Shown here in pieces: positions 13,137 to 25,936 of a DNA stretch of 64,000 bases (position 1 is its first letter; every line of letters starts with the position of its first letter). This DNA is from Asterella californica. Taxonomy: Eukaryota > Streptophyta > Marchantiopsida > Marchantiales > Aytoniaceae. The DNA is taken from assembly GCA_036924285.1 (NCBI GenBank), contig JAYKYS010000146.1, forward strand, positions 1-64,000, in the 5' to 3' direction. A program made the position numbers and the translations under genes. The notes under the pieces were generated by a model, which was given only the letters and a program-made list of their open reading frames with translations, did not search any database and had not been told where the DNA came from.

Positions 13137-13809
13137 TCAGGAGCAATAATGTTTTCACCGCTTGAGTTTGCTGTTGATATTGATTGAACATCCCTGTCCA
13201 CAGCAATGAGCACACACCATTATGTGAGAGAAGCAGCTTGCGATAGATATACGTTAATGTTGTTCATGTAGGTAGATGTTTTCAGATCTGTGATTCCTCA
13301 AGTTAGGCACTAGCAGCTTGCTTTGATAGATGTTCCTTGCTAGATCTTGTGCCTCAAGGTAGATTGGTTGTGGATGTGGCGGCTGACTGTGATTTGCTTA
13401 ATATCACCATATTGTCAATGCTGCAGTAAGGACGTTTGAAAGCCCTTCCAATATAACATGCATGTTATGCATCACTGATGTGATGCAAAAATCCACATGC
13501 GTAATGCAAGTGCAGTAGCTATACATCTGAGCTTATCATTTGTCATGCGCCTGCTTTGTTTGCCATAGACTGTGTATTTGACACAATGTGCAGACAACCC
13601 TGGCCTGCAATTGGGCAGCATGCCAGAGCATGTCTGTATGGTTTGCTGCTGCAGCAATAACAAACAACTTGAATGTTGTCTCAGGTGATAGACAATAAAA
13701 CACCACAACAAGCTTCAACCTTTCACAACACCAAGCATAAGGCAGTGATGTCAGGACTGACAGCCAAAAGTTACTTTATACTGAAGTCAATGTGGAACAT
13801 CCACTTCTG
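13137..13809. other. Convergent intergenic region
   Basis: This is the 3'-to-3' spacer between the kinesin stop at 13136 and the stop of the minus-strand gene at 13810. It must hold both 3' UTRs. No coding exon, structured RNA or clear terminator was recognised. Confidence 0.6.
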
Positions 13810-16800
13810 CTACATCTGGCATGCTTCCAGCCATGTGTGCACATCAGTCAGCTCAGAGTCTACTTCTAGCAAAGCCAGGCTAAGTGCATGTCTGCACAGC
13901 TTGGTACCAGCCAGCTCATCCGGGCGTCCTTCCCTTGCCAACTCCAGTGCTGTCTGCAATACAGCGAGTAGTGAGTGCAGTTATGACCGTGCTCAACATA
14001 GCGCAAATTAGAGCCATGTGCATTTACCATCACTGAATCACCAAACCTTGCACAAGAGCAACTGCAACTGCTGGGTGAGCCAAATCAATAACAAAGTATC
14101 CGCTTACCTGGCATGCTGCCTTGAACTTGGCCTTGTGACTGATGATCTTCTGAGACCATGAAGCAAACGCCATGGGGTCTGGCTGCCATGCCGAAAAGTC
14201 ATCCTCACTGTTTGTGAACACATAAGTGTGTCCTAGCAGCAGTGCTTCGCTGGCTGGGTAGGCCAGTCCAGCAAAGTCATTGCTGTCAATGCTGTTCACA
14301 ATGTCATATGCGCTTGGGGCATGGAGATGAGCCTGGTCTGGTCCTGTGAAGCGTGGCATGTGGGACACGGAGGGCAGGCATGCACTGAGGTGGTTGCATT
14401 CCAGGAAGAGGTGAGGCAGGTCTGCCTTGAGCTGCTGGAATGCTGAAGCAGCTTCCTCAGAAAGAGGGTGCTTGTCATCCTACACAGCAGAGTCAGATTG
14501 AAGGGCCAACAGCAGCTTGGTTTCAATACGCAGGTGATATGGCATAACCACAGTGCTGCAGCAAAACGTGTCTGGTTGTAATGTGAAGGGACTGAGCAAG
14601 TGGCCCAGGGTTCACCAAAGTCTGTAAATCTCAGTCAACAGCACTGCGCCAGTTGCCTGTGAGCGTCAAAATGCATGCTCAGGCAAGAAGTTTCACAGCA
14701 TGTGGTGAGTGCACGCACCCACCGCCATGATAGCTACGCCTCCAGCTTGATCAAGGTGAAGAAACTCAGGCAACTTTGATGTTGCACGTCGCTGCAGGCA
14801 AGCTGTGCTTGTGGGTGCACTGTGAACGGATTGACGCTGTTACCATCGAGGGTGACCATGCCAGCTTGCAGACAGCACAGAGCTGTTTGCGCTGTGAGGA
14901 ACGAAGAGCATGCTCATTGCGCTTGTCAGGGTGTGACAGGTTCATACACGCACCATCATGATGGATATGCCTCCAGACAGTATCTTCAAGGCCTCCAGCT
15001 CTTCATCACTGATAGTCTCCACAAGGCTGGACTGCCTGTCAACCAGGCTTGAACTACCTTCGTCATCTGCTTGAATCTCTGCTGTGTCACACACCTGAAC
15101 AGAAAGCAAAGCGTTTGAGCCTGACGAAAGGACAGGTGTCTTAAGATGTCCTGCGACTCACAAGTTATCATAAGGCTCATCTGCTGTATGTGGCTTTGAC
15201 CAGCTGATGCTGAACAGAGCCCATACACCTTGCGGATGGCTTATTGTTTCGTACTGTTGCGCAAAGGTGCACACCATCATAACACGGCGCAGGGGCAGCG
15301 CGTATCAGCAACACGCCGCTGACAGATCACACAGGCGCACAGCACAAAGCAGGACGCCATGCGTCAACACAAAACAGCGGTTCAGAGGAGGCTGGCTATT
15401 GAGACGACTTTGGCTTGTGCCTGCCTCACCTGGAAACTTCCATACGAGTCTTCATTAGTAATTTGAATGCCTTCAGAGTCATTGCCAGATGCAGCTGAAA
15501 GTAGAGTCAGTCTGCTCTCTGAGCGAAGCTGTTGATGAGTCACCAGCTGGTCTGTTGCTTTCCCTTCTTTCGAGCTCAATATGGCTAGGGCGTACTCAAA
15601 GGCATCTCTGCATGCACTGGTTTCCAGGCCCTCGCCTGAGGAAGCTTCCTCAGCAGCTGCCAACGCTGTCTGCACAAGTCATTGATCATAGTTAGAACAG
15701 TGGTGACGCTGGTCAGGGGGAAGGTATGTAAAGAGCAACTCTTCTTTCTCTACTGGTTTTCATCTGGAGGCATCCTGTGCAAGTCAATGAGAGCGCACTG
15801 TCATGAGATGATGCCAGACCTGCAGCAGAACAAGGGGCAGCCGCATGTGAACATTACTGGAACACTGTAGGCATGCTGATTTTGGTCACGACATGGCCTG
15901 GATGACATACATTGTCAAGTTGTGCAATGGTTTGACAAAGGAAACCTCGCCTGTACCCTCACTCTTGTATGGTCATTGCCTTTGCTGCTTTCAGTGTGAT
16001 CTGTGTTTTGACTTGTGGAGACTTGTGCATCAGTGTGTTTATAATAATATCCAATAATAGATTACACTTTCTAGCACTTTGTGTGTCCTTCAGAACAACA
16101 GGCTGTCTGCCGCAGCCAGCGCTCAGGCTATGAATACATCTGCTCCCCTTTTCCCTTGGCCCACCCCTCTCACTCTTTTCTCCCTTTTGACCGCTGTTCC
16201 CCCCCCCCCTCCTTTGTACGCTCACCCTGGCTCCCTCCCCTCCCCTTTTGGGCTTTGTGCCATGCAAGCAAGGGAAGCATGCTACCTCATATAGCCCCTG
16301 AAAGGCAGCCTTGAATCTGGACATGACAGCCAGCTTGGCTGCCACATCTAGCCCACCCCGCTGGGCACTGCCCATGTATAGGGACCGGCTGGGTGTGGCA
16401 CTGGAGGGGCTGCTAGGGGTGGCGCTCGGGGGGCGGCTGGAGGCAGAGCTGAGGAACACCCCAGAGGACTCCTGTGAGGGTGCACGAGATGCCAGGCAGC
16501 TGTCCAGACCATTTGAGCCCTTCACAGACTTGTAGACCACGTCAAAGCCTAGGAACAGGTGGGGCAGGTCAACATGCAGCTGCATCAAGTTTGAGTATGC
16601 CTGCTGCTTGTCTGCGCCTGTGCTGGAGGCCTGCAGTACAGATGGTGATGTCAAGCGACAGTGCTGCAGATCTGGGTGTAGGTGGAAAAGGGAATGTGGA
16701 GGCTTTTGGCTCATTTCACTCCAAGCATAATCAGCACCCAAATTGATTTACTGAATGCCGAGCACTGTGTTATGTCACAAGAGGTGCATGCGGCAATGCA

Positions 16801-19800
16801 CAAGGAATGCTAAATGAGTGTAGGGCAAAGATGAGCAGTGTTGACGGGAGACAGCACAGCTACCAGGAGCAATGTGGTGTTTCAAGCCTACAGGAGCGAT
16901 GCTGAGTAAAGCCTGACCTGCAGCGCCTTGATGCTGGCATACACCTTGTCCATAGCATCCTTTTGGATGAATGTGAGGCCGTGCGAGTCTCTTGTTGCAA
17001 ACTGCCTGACTTCATGCTCTTCTGCAATGTCCCCAGCTACTTTCCCTTCACCAATGTCCTGCAGATTATCAGGATTGAGAGTGTTGCATGCAGAATGGCA
17101 AAGACAGATAGACCAGTAGGAGAATGCAGAACAGCGGCATGGCAGACCACAGTATGCTTGCACCAGTGACACAAGAAATGCAGCAACTTCCATTCAAACA
17201 AACTCAAATTTGTACCTGCTATGCAGCATGGCGCAGCAGATGCAGACACACACATGCATGCACGCACACATGCACAATACACACCAACACACACACACAC
17301 AGAAACACACACATGCGCGCATGCATGCGTGCACACACAGGCAATGCTTTCTTACCTCAAAATCAGGAGATGGGGCCCTTGCCGATGCAGTGGCAGCTTC
17401 CAAAGAGACAAAGTCATTGCAATCAGCCCAATGCACTCCGTCGGCAGCTGGTGATCCAAGCAAGTCAGCTGCTCTGGATGTGAGGTCATCTGTAGATGCA
17501 CCGGCAGACCCAATCTGCAAGCAAGAGATGGTGTTCTTAGTACCAGGCCTGATGTCTTCAAGCAGCCTGCTGTACGCCTTCTTTACTTTGCTGATTTTTG
17601 TATGTTGAAACAAGCAAGGGTAATTCAACCAAGGACTACGTGACTGCCTCCAGGGGTTCTCCCTTCCTTACGGTAGCAATCACAACAGACTGCCAGACTC
17701 TGAGAAAGTTCACCTGTGTCCTGTGGCCAGTATCGCCATCAAAGTTGCTAAGGGATGAGATCTGTTCAGACTGATATGCAGCAGCAGCACCTGTGGCTGT
17801 TGTTGACGCATCAGGTGCGCTATCAGGCAAATTGCTGGAGCGTACTGCCTGTGGTAGGCTGCCAGCTGAGGACACTGCTGCTGTGTTTGCAATCTGCAAT
17901 GCAGCTGTTGCTGCGTCTGAGAAGGCAGTGTGGAAGGTAGCGCTAGGGAATGTAACCGACTCTGCTGTTGGTGCGCTGCTGAACTCTGTACGCAGAGCTA
18001 CTGGATCTGTACCGCCAAAACGGGTTCCTGATGGATCTATCTGAGCTGTGATATTGAGCTTTGTGTCTGATGCTGCTCTCTGAGCTGTGCTGCTGGACAG
18101 CAACTCGGGTCTTGCTGCTGCAGGAATGCTGCTAGGCAAGGACTGTGCTGTCTTATGTAGGTAGTCAGGCAAGGTGACGAATGCAGCTGTCTCTGATGCG
18201 CTGTAAGCTAAGCTGCCTGGGTGTGCTTTCTGCAAGGCACTGTCTGGCAATGTATCTGATGGTATGTGGACTGCAGTGTTGGATGGCACGCCTGCCCCTG
18301 CTGTGTGAGATTTGCCTGTTGGCACTACATCTATCTGAGCTGTGCTGCTGGCCAATGTGCCTGAATCCCCTGTGCGCTCTGTGCTAGGATGCGACATGTC
18401 TGGCTGCGCACTGTGCGCCAAACTTGTCTCTGCTGCTGATGGCGCAGAGATAGGCAAAGATTCGGCTGCTGCTGTGTGCGTGGCATTGCCCGGCAAGGAA
18501 GCTGATTCCTCTGTCTGGGGCTTGCTGTCGACCAAGTCCACAGCTGTGGAGTGAGTCAGGTGCAGCATGCTGCCAGACAAGTCTTGTGAGCCTGTCTGCT
18601 TGGTGCCATCGCTGGGCAAGTCTTCTGGTTCTTCTTTCTGAGGCATACTACTTGGCAAGTGTTCTGATTCTGCTGTTTGAGAGTGACTGCTGCTATGCAG
18701 TCTGCCTGATGCCTCTGGCTGGTAGCTGGTACCCTGCAGAGGTTCTGAGTCTCCTGCTTGAGTCTGGATATGTAGAGTGCTGAGCTCGGTAGGGAAGGTA
18801 GTGCGCCTTTCTGGCTGCTTGAAGTGTTGTGCAGGATGTTCCTGCAGGGCAGTGCTTGTTTTTTTATCAGCTCTTTGACGCTAATCAAGCATTGACATTC
18901 TGGTTTTGCAGATGATGGTCACAGGCCAATTGCAGCTAACAGGTGTCAAAACAAATCATTTCTACAGAGTACTGCACACCAGCTAATGTGAAATGATGCC
19001 ATTGGTGGCGTCAGTCTCTGAATGCAGGTGCCTGATCAATGCAAATTAGTCCAAACACAACTTCACCCGGCAAGCGCTACAAGTATATAAATGTGATGCA
19101 CACCTGAATGCAAGGAATTTTCAGTCTGCAAGCTGTCCAGGTAAAGCAAGAGGTGTCACCTTGAGCAGAGACTCCAGTAAGTATTTTCCAGCAGCCAACG
19201 AACCAGTGACAGGCTGAGCAGCAACGCTGGCCCTCAACACATCCTTTGCATTGGGAGGGACTTCCTGAAGTGCAGCGCCCTCTGCACTAGCCTTCTGCTC
19301 CTTTCCTTTCACAAAAAGGCTGTGCCTGTTGTTCTTGGGAGCCAAGTCTTCTTCTGAGGACTCGCTGAGCAGGTCCCATGGGAGAGGGCCTGTACACAGT
19401 CACAGATAGATCCAGACATGACAGCTGATGACAAACCAGCATTATTCTAGAGACGTGAATGCATCTGCTGGACCAAAAAAAGACACTTCAACTGACACAG
19501 CGAGCAACACAGCAAGAAGTCTGCTCAAGTTATGTACAGATTCTTGATGATAAGCTCATTGTCCAGTCAGCAACAACTGTCTGGGCAGCATTATGTGTAA
19601 TGCAGAACACTGATGAGCAACCTCAGCAGTTGTAACATGATCACAGGGCCTCCTATCAAGTAGTCAGGAGACCTTAATCAGGGTTTGGGCATTCCCTGTT
19701 GACAAGGGCCTGCTTTGCCACTACACCATGTTGTGCAGGCTTCTGTAAGATACCGATGCACTCATGCAGGAAACATTGCACTGACCAGTAAGCTTGTTGG

Positions 19801-22800
19801 GGCGCTTTGGAACTTTCCAGGCCTCATCGCTCTCATCTCCCTCGCTCTCATGACCGTAAATGTACATCAGCCGGGCTGGCATCCTGTCATTCAGCTTCAA
19901 CGGGGAAGCTGCAAGCGTGAAAAGCCCTGCCCGGCCCTGTACAGCATAACAAGTTGCAACGGGAAACGATCCATCACTAGTTAGTGCGCTGTGGCTGGAG
20001 TGCTTACGGCCTATGGTCTGCACAGTTGACAATCACCTGGCTTTGGACGTTTGTGGTTCAGACATGACTGACTGCCTTGGAAACATCAAGAGTGGATGCA
20101 ACTTGGTGACATTACGAGAGGCAGCAAGGGCACAAAGTGAAAGGCACAAAGGGATTTCCAAAAACACAATGCCGTTGAAACGCAAGAAACCTGCCTGCAG
20201 ATGCTCTCCAGCAGCCAGTAGGCCAGCAGCAAGCTGATCAGCAATGCTTTGAACCTTGGGGCTTTGTCTTTCCTTTGCACCAGGAGGAAACGCCCTCTCA
20301 TGTACATCGCCCTTTGCATTAGCCTTCAGCAGAATCCTCTGCTCATCTACAACTTCTTCATTGAGGCTTTGTCTGTGGCTTGGATTCAAGCTTTTTTGTG
20401 GTGGTTTGCTGGGCAAAGGCCAAGGCAGGGGGCCTGAACATATGCACAGACACGGTCAGACACATCAGCTGAAACACCATCAAAGCTATAAAGCAAGAGA
20501 TATGATTGCATATGCCGCCCTCAGCCAACCTGGGGCAACCCCAACCCAACCAACCAACCGACTATAACCAACCGGTCACAAGCAACCATGCAAGACACAG
20601 GGACCAGCACATTCTTGGAGGCATGCTTTAGAACGTGTGCAACATTTCAGTGGTGCAGTCTACCATGTCCTGTGTCCAGGACCTTCCCTACAATTGAGTC
20701 CGATCTTGCCAAAAGCATAACAGAGCAGGCTGAAATCAATAAACAGCTGAAGCCATGGGATAACATTGCTCCAACCTGGATACTTGATGATGGAGCGGCT
20801 GGTGGCATTGTCCATAGTCGGGCCGTTTTGCAAGCAGGGCTCAACAGGATCCACGTGCTGCATACTGCTACTGCTGTCACTGCTGTTCCCATGCTGGGTT
20901 TTTGTCGCTGCTGGGAGAGTGCTCACATCTTGAGTCTCGGCATCAGACACATCCTCTTCAGCTGCAGTACCGAGAGTGGCAGCTGCTGCAGATGTAGCTG
21001 CACTAGCCTGCAAACAGCACTTTGACATGTGTTGTTCAATGTGAGCCCCAAGTATCCCTGTCTTGGCTGCTGTGCTAATGTGAGGATGACATCAGGACAG
21101 ATCAGCAGCTTTGAGTATTGATGTTGAGGTTGGAGGCTTTTGCATGGCATAGTGTAGCTGCTACTGCTGCTCTGGACTTGATGGCCCAGCAGGGTGTTTC
21201 CACATGTTGTTGAGTAGCACACAATGTTGAGTAGCACACAATGTTGAGTAGCACACAGCTTGTACAACATTGAACCAATGCTGAGCATTGGACACAAGAC
21301 CATCAGCCAGTTGGGATCAAATCACAATCAGCGCCCTGTGGACTACCTGCTGAGTCTGTGAAGCTTGAGCAGTGCCAGTGAATGCTTTCAAGCTTCCAGC
21401 TGGCTGATCATCATCATCCTGCAGACGTGTGCCACTGTTAATTGATATGACATGCTGGTGCATACTCAAAACAGGGGCGCTGCTGCATGGCTTGCTGTCA
21501 TGAAAGGGGTATCAGGGCTTTGTGACACCATTTGACTTGCAAGCAGCTGCAGCAGAATGACTGGTCACAAACTTGGCAAGTACCCGCAAAGTTTGCTGCT
21601 GCAAAACAAGTTGCTTGCTGGCAGCAATTGCTTCATCGCTGGATGGGATCATGTTGGACTTGGACAGCTTGGCGTCTGTTGAGACCTGATTTTGAGTGGA
21701 TGCAGGCACATCCCGACCCTGCAATAATCAATTGATGTCTGAGAGCAACATCAGCGTTCAAGCATTGCAGCGCAGCTATTGATGTGCAGAAGTTGCAACC
21801 ATGCCCCACAAGCAAATAAGGTGCTCAATCCAAGTGCAGACTTGGTTTCATTTTCACAGAAAGTATGATCACACTCTCACAGCTGCAGCATACAGTCAAA
21901 CATTGTTCAAGTGGCTTACAGCATACCTGCTGTTTGGCTGGCAGCAACAGTGTTCTGGTGTCAATATACTCTACGAGTTCAAGCCATTGCTCTTGCATTG
22001 CAGCGGCCAGACTGTGGCACAAGCTCAAGTCCTCCTCAACAATCTTCATCACCTGCAAGCAGACTTGCCAAAACATGCGTGAGCAGTGCAGACACTTGCA
22101 TGCTTGGTGACGATTGTGTTGCATGCTCCTTTTCGGCAAAGTAGTGACATATGTGTACACAACAAGAGCAACAGGAAGGTGCTTCCACAAGTGTTGGAAG
22201 GTATGGACATGTGGGGTGGCTGGAGAAAGGAGAAGGGCAAGAGGGGAGAGGGGGGGGAGGGCATGGCCTTCATGTGCTTTGCATGTCTCAGCTTCTGCAT
22301 TACCTTAAGGGACTGAGGTGCATGGGGAATCTTCAGGAATGTGGATGCATGCTTAAGGACAAATGGGGCCGTAGCAGCCACTGCGCTTGCTTTCCCACTG
22401 CCTATGAAGGGCAGGGCCACACTCTCCACCTGCTCATCAAAGATGATCTTGTGGAACCCTTTATGGAGTGTCCGGCCCAGGCTTGCCAAGTCAGAGGTGC
22501 TCCCGTCTGCAAGGAGCACAGGAGGACAGTCACTTGCCAAGCATGCATGAGGTGAGACCTGCTGGGAAGAAACGAGGTACTAAGTGCGCTTACACAGCAG
22601 TAGAGACAGGTAGCTTTCTGTCCTTGGCTCTCCAAAAGCATTAGCAATGCAATAAAGCGGGAGAGCATGCTTTGGATTCACTGCATTCAGAATGCGCACA
22701 GATGACTGATGCGCATTACAGCAGTGTCTGCCTCAACCTGTGTTGACCCTGGTTGTTGAGGGCACATCATAAGTCCATCAGCACCTTGAAAGTGTGGGGT

Positions 22801-23958
22801 TGAAATGCAAAAGATCTTTTTGCATGGCGGGTCCATTTCAAGTTCAGGAAACATTGCCACCGATCCACTTGGAAATATCCTCCGCCACTGCTTCAGGACC
22901 AGTTTCTTGGTGTCAGTGTAGGGCTTGCCAATTGCCTGAGTGAAGCGTCGAGCTGTGGGGCTTGTGAGGGCCAGCATAGAGCTAGTAGGAAGCAGCACTG
23001 CTTCCACTTCTTGGTCAAGCAGGCTTCCATGCACCACCTAGCAGGCATCAGTACATCCCTCTTGCCAGTGCCTGAACTGTCAACAGCAAAACAATGCATG
23101 CAACCAAGCTGAGATTTTTGAGTGCTGTCTTGACAGCCTGATGTATAGTTTTGCGTACTCAACTATGGCAGGCCATGTATGCATAGCTGAGACAACATAC
23201 AAGTTATGCAGCAAAACTGGCACCATTTAGCTAGGACCGTCTTAACTTGTGCAAGATTACCTCAATTGTGTAGAAGTAAGCATTCATCTGAGCTATGAGC
23301 TGACAACCAGCCATGCTTCCGATCTGCAGCAGCAATTGAGCCTATTTTTCAAGTCATCTGCAGCTCACAGAAGACATATGCAAAGCCGAATCAAGGCATG
23401 ATAGTTGCTTCAGAAAGGCATTTTAGTGCCTGCTGCACAGTGTTTGCCCTGGTTTTACGGCATAGAGGGAAGCGTGTGCTAGTTGTTTTGCAAACAAGCT
23501 GCAAGTATTGACAGCAAGAACCTTTCTGGATCACATACACTTTTGGTGATCACCTGCTCTTCTCGCAAACTATCGCCTGAACGAAACGTAGCGCAAATTT
23601 ACGCAACGCCTCAGGCACATGCAACAGTTCTTTCAGCTGCACTGCAAGGCTTCAACGCAATCCTGCAGCAATAGATCAAGTCAAGTACAACCGATTGATT
23701 GCAACCTGATCAATACGCCTGATCAGTACAGCAGTCACACTGTGCAGCAAGCTGGAGACAACTTACGATTCCTGAATGCCAATCCACGGCACACGAAGCT
23801 GGAAGGACAGAGAAGAGTAGTGGCGTGATATCAAGCTTGAAGTTTAGCAACTGCCGTCTGCGCGAGCGGTAACGCAACGTTTCCGGCTCGGCGTGCGCCC
23901 GGAACAGCAATATCCACACTGCTAGCACTTGGCTATACACGCAACCATCAACAAACAT
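13810..23958 (-). CDS. Macro-like domain protein with Ser/Thr/Ala-rich repeats and a duplicated C-terminal module
   Basis: Exons on the minus strand, in transcript order: 23958-23767 (probable start, MFVDGCVYSQ), 23037-22785, 22506-22304, 22052-21927, 21718-21584, 21418-21347, 21007-20776, 20433-20191, 19908-19786, 19389-19160, 18841-17714, 17514-17356, 17058-16918, 16630-16286, 15669-15430, 15094-14954, 14791-14723, 14479-14108, 13953-13810. Phases agree; the product is about 1,500 residues. Exons 2-4 resemble a macro domain: VVHGSLLDQEVEAVLLP (first strand), ISTPHFQ, then VESVALPFIGSGKAS (the phosphate-loop region). The usual NAAN motif is replaced (LLPTSSM), so ADP-ribose binding is doubtful. 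The 1,128-bp exon encodes degenerate Ser/Thr/Ala/Pro repeats of roughly 20-24 residues. The C-terminus holds two copies of a module containing DLPHLFL. No catalytic function is claimed. The first exon's link to the macro exon fits in phase but may miss an exon, for example at 23636-23554. Splitting into two genes cannot be excluded. Confidence 0.72.
17245..17341. repeat. CA-rich simple repeat in intron
   Basis: Imperfect (CA)n interrupted by tgcatgc words, between exons 17356-17514 and 16918-17058 of the macro-like gene. It generates spurious His/Thr and Cys/Val frames on both strands. Confidence 0.85.
21209..21257. repeat. 17-bp tandem repeat, 3 copies
   Basis: The unit ttgagtagcacacaatg begins at 21209, 21226 and 21243; the last copy is slightly short. 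It lies in an intron of the macro-like gene, between exons 21418-21347 and 21007-20776. Confidence 0.9.
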
Positions 23959-24857
23959 AACAACGGCGTGATCCTTTAATCAAAGTTTGGTCACCAAACT
24001 GACGCGAATTGCACCAAACTGACACGAATTGGAGCCTATCAGCGGGAATTGGGAATTTAAAAGGACTTGTTGGCTTGTGCAACCTGGATTGGTGAGTTGC
24101 CTGAAACCCAGGGGTACCATCAATGTGGAAGGTAAGTCACGCCATGAGACAGTGCCAACAACAGCAAATTTAGTCCGTTGACAAAAAATGTAAGCTGGGT
24201 TGATAAGCTGAAGATGCCTGAAATCATGGAGGACGTAATTTACTTGTAACAGTTTCAACCAAGTAAATCGTTACCGCATGGGTATGTTGTAGTACAGCAG
24301 TAATATGTGTGTGTACTGTAGTTGTCAAAACAGGGAGACTAAAGGTTGGGTCGGTGCTATCAGGCTAGTCGTTTAACAGCTAAGCAAATGGATAAATCTT
24401 TAAGATAATCGACTGCTGCTGGGAACACCGGTCAAACCTCAGCAATATATATTGTGTCAATACCACAATATAGCAAAAACTGATGTGTGAGCATTTCCAC
24501 ACACACACACTCCTTCCTCTGCAATGTTTTCCCTCATGACGGCTTTCAAGCCCAGCTGCACCCAATTGAGTTGTTGCCAAGGAATGTGTATGCACATTTA
24601 CAGGGACTGAGTTGACTTCCAAGGTCTAAGACTTGCATTGAAGCTACAGTGATACATTAATGGACCAACACTAAATAAATCAAATGATACCAAATGCAAG
24701 GGCATTTCAGCAGACATATAGCACACTGCTGTGAACCGTGACGTGAAGTACCGACAAAACATTAAAGTGCGCTGGAACAGATCACATGACACCACTGCCA
24801 AAAGGAAGACTGGCCAAAAAGGTAAGGGATTTGTGACACGTGTAAACTTGAGCTTGC
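23959..24857. other. Intergenic region upstream of the macro-like gene
   Basis: This spacer separates the probable start of the macro-like gene (23958) from the stop of the DUF962 gene (24858); both are on the minus strand. It should contain the promoter of the former and the 3' UTR of the latter. No open frame of interest was recognised. A direct repeat of caccaaactgacgcgaattg-like words sits at 23994-24031. Confidence 0.55.
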
Positions 24858-25300
24858 TCATGCAAGCTTCTTGCTTGGCTGAACACCAGCTTGCTTTAGC
24901 TGGACACTGAGCTTGCCAGTCAGCCAGTAACCCAGCATCACATAGTCTGAGAAAAGCGACCACCCTGGATACTTGAATGTAGCAGGCCTGTTGTGCTCGA
25001 CAAAAAAATGCCCGACCCATGCACCGAAATATCCTGCGATTTAGCCACAGCTTACAAGCTGAAAAGTTTGCTACGAGGCAGGTCTTAAAAGGGTGCCTCA
25101 GCTTGTTCACCTACAAAAATACCAGCAGGAACAAGCTTGTAGTTGCCGGTGCATAGACCGATCAGCCACACAACAGTCCCTGCCATTGTTCCTGCGTAGT
25201 GTAAGGCCCTGGTCTCAGGCTTTGAGTGCTCCCGCAAGTAATGGGGCCAGAAATCGGCATAGTTTGTGATTGGCACTGTACTGGGTGTCGCAACGCTCAT
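24858..25300 (-). CDS. Mpo1-like / DUF962 membrane protein
   Basis: Two exons, 25300-25111 and 25033-24858, join in phase to a 121-residue protein. The N-terminus has the family signature YADFWPHYLREHSKPETRALHY, followed by a hydrophobic segment (AGTMAGTVVWLIGLC) and, in exon 2, YFGAWVGHFFVEHNRPATF and the P-G-W motif that ends the domain. The yeast relative Mpo1 (YGL010w) is an ER dioxygenase acting in 2-hydroxy fatty acid (phytosphingosine) breakdown, with histidines binding iron; His residues in HYLREH, LHY, GHF and EHN are present. The length fits the short plant and algal members. The ATG at 25300 was chosen because it precedes the conserved region by about a dozen residues. Recognition of the family is firm; the enzymatic role is inferred from yeast. 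Confidence 0.92.
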
Positions 25301-25936
25301 GGTGTGCGGTTCTCGAAGACAGCGGGGGACGCGCAAATATTGTCAGCGCACCATGTGTCGGCCGCACTTCATCACATCATCATCGCTGGCCTGCTGAACT
25401 GCCAGCTCAGCAACAAAAGGCCAGCACATGGCAAGAAAGTCCCCTCTTCTTCCGTCGAGATCGCTTACTTTATTGTAGGTCCCAGATGATGCAGATACAA
25501 ACAACGAAATTGCAGGCATGTACATATTCGTAGCATTCAGGACGTGCTTAACTTAATGCAGTGCATCAATAGGTATATCACTTTGCAAATTCCCGCATCG
25601 GGCTGCTGACATTTTGCTACTTTCTATGCCTCAAGCTGACAGTATGCAATAACCATTTCGATTTGCTTGACCTGTGAATATTGGTTTTTCATGACCTTGT
25701 ACCTGATGTAGCTCTGAATTCAGGCAATCAGCATAGCTGTGTACAATTCAGCAGCGAAATATGTTGAATAGAAACTGATTGTCAATTGGCTTCCACAATA
25801 GCACTGACTGCTTCTGAGCAGCTTGTCTGTTACTTATCGCAGACTGGTAATCACAGTCAGCGTAAATTGTGAGTAGCAGATCTCAAGCAGCACACGATGT
25901 AGTTTTCAGCTACAAATAGATTGTCTATTTGCCCTC
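25301..25936. other. Intergenic region
   Basis: This lies between the DUF962 gene start and the OTU gene stop, both on the minus strand. It holds the DUF962 promoter (relatively CpG-rich close to 25300) and an AT-richer 3' flank of the OTU gene. No exon was recognised. Confidence 0.55.

Noticed and set aside
15959..16741. Single 260-residue minus-strand gene
   Set aside because: Only 16630-16286 is supported as an exon by borders and phase; the rest of the open frame reads through introns.
22893..23162. Alternative frame over the first macro exon
   Set aside because: The other frame carries the macro-like motifs and continues in phase into the next three exons.
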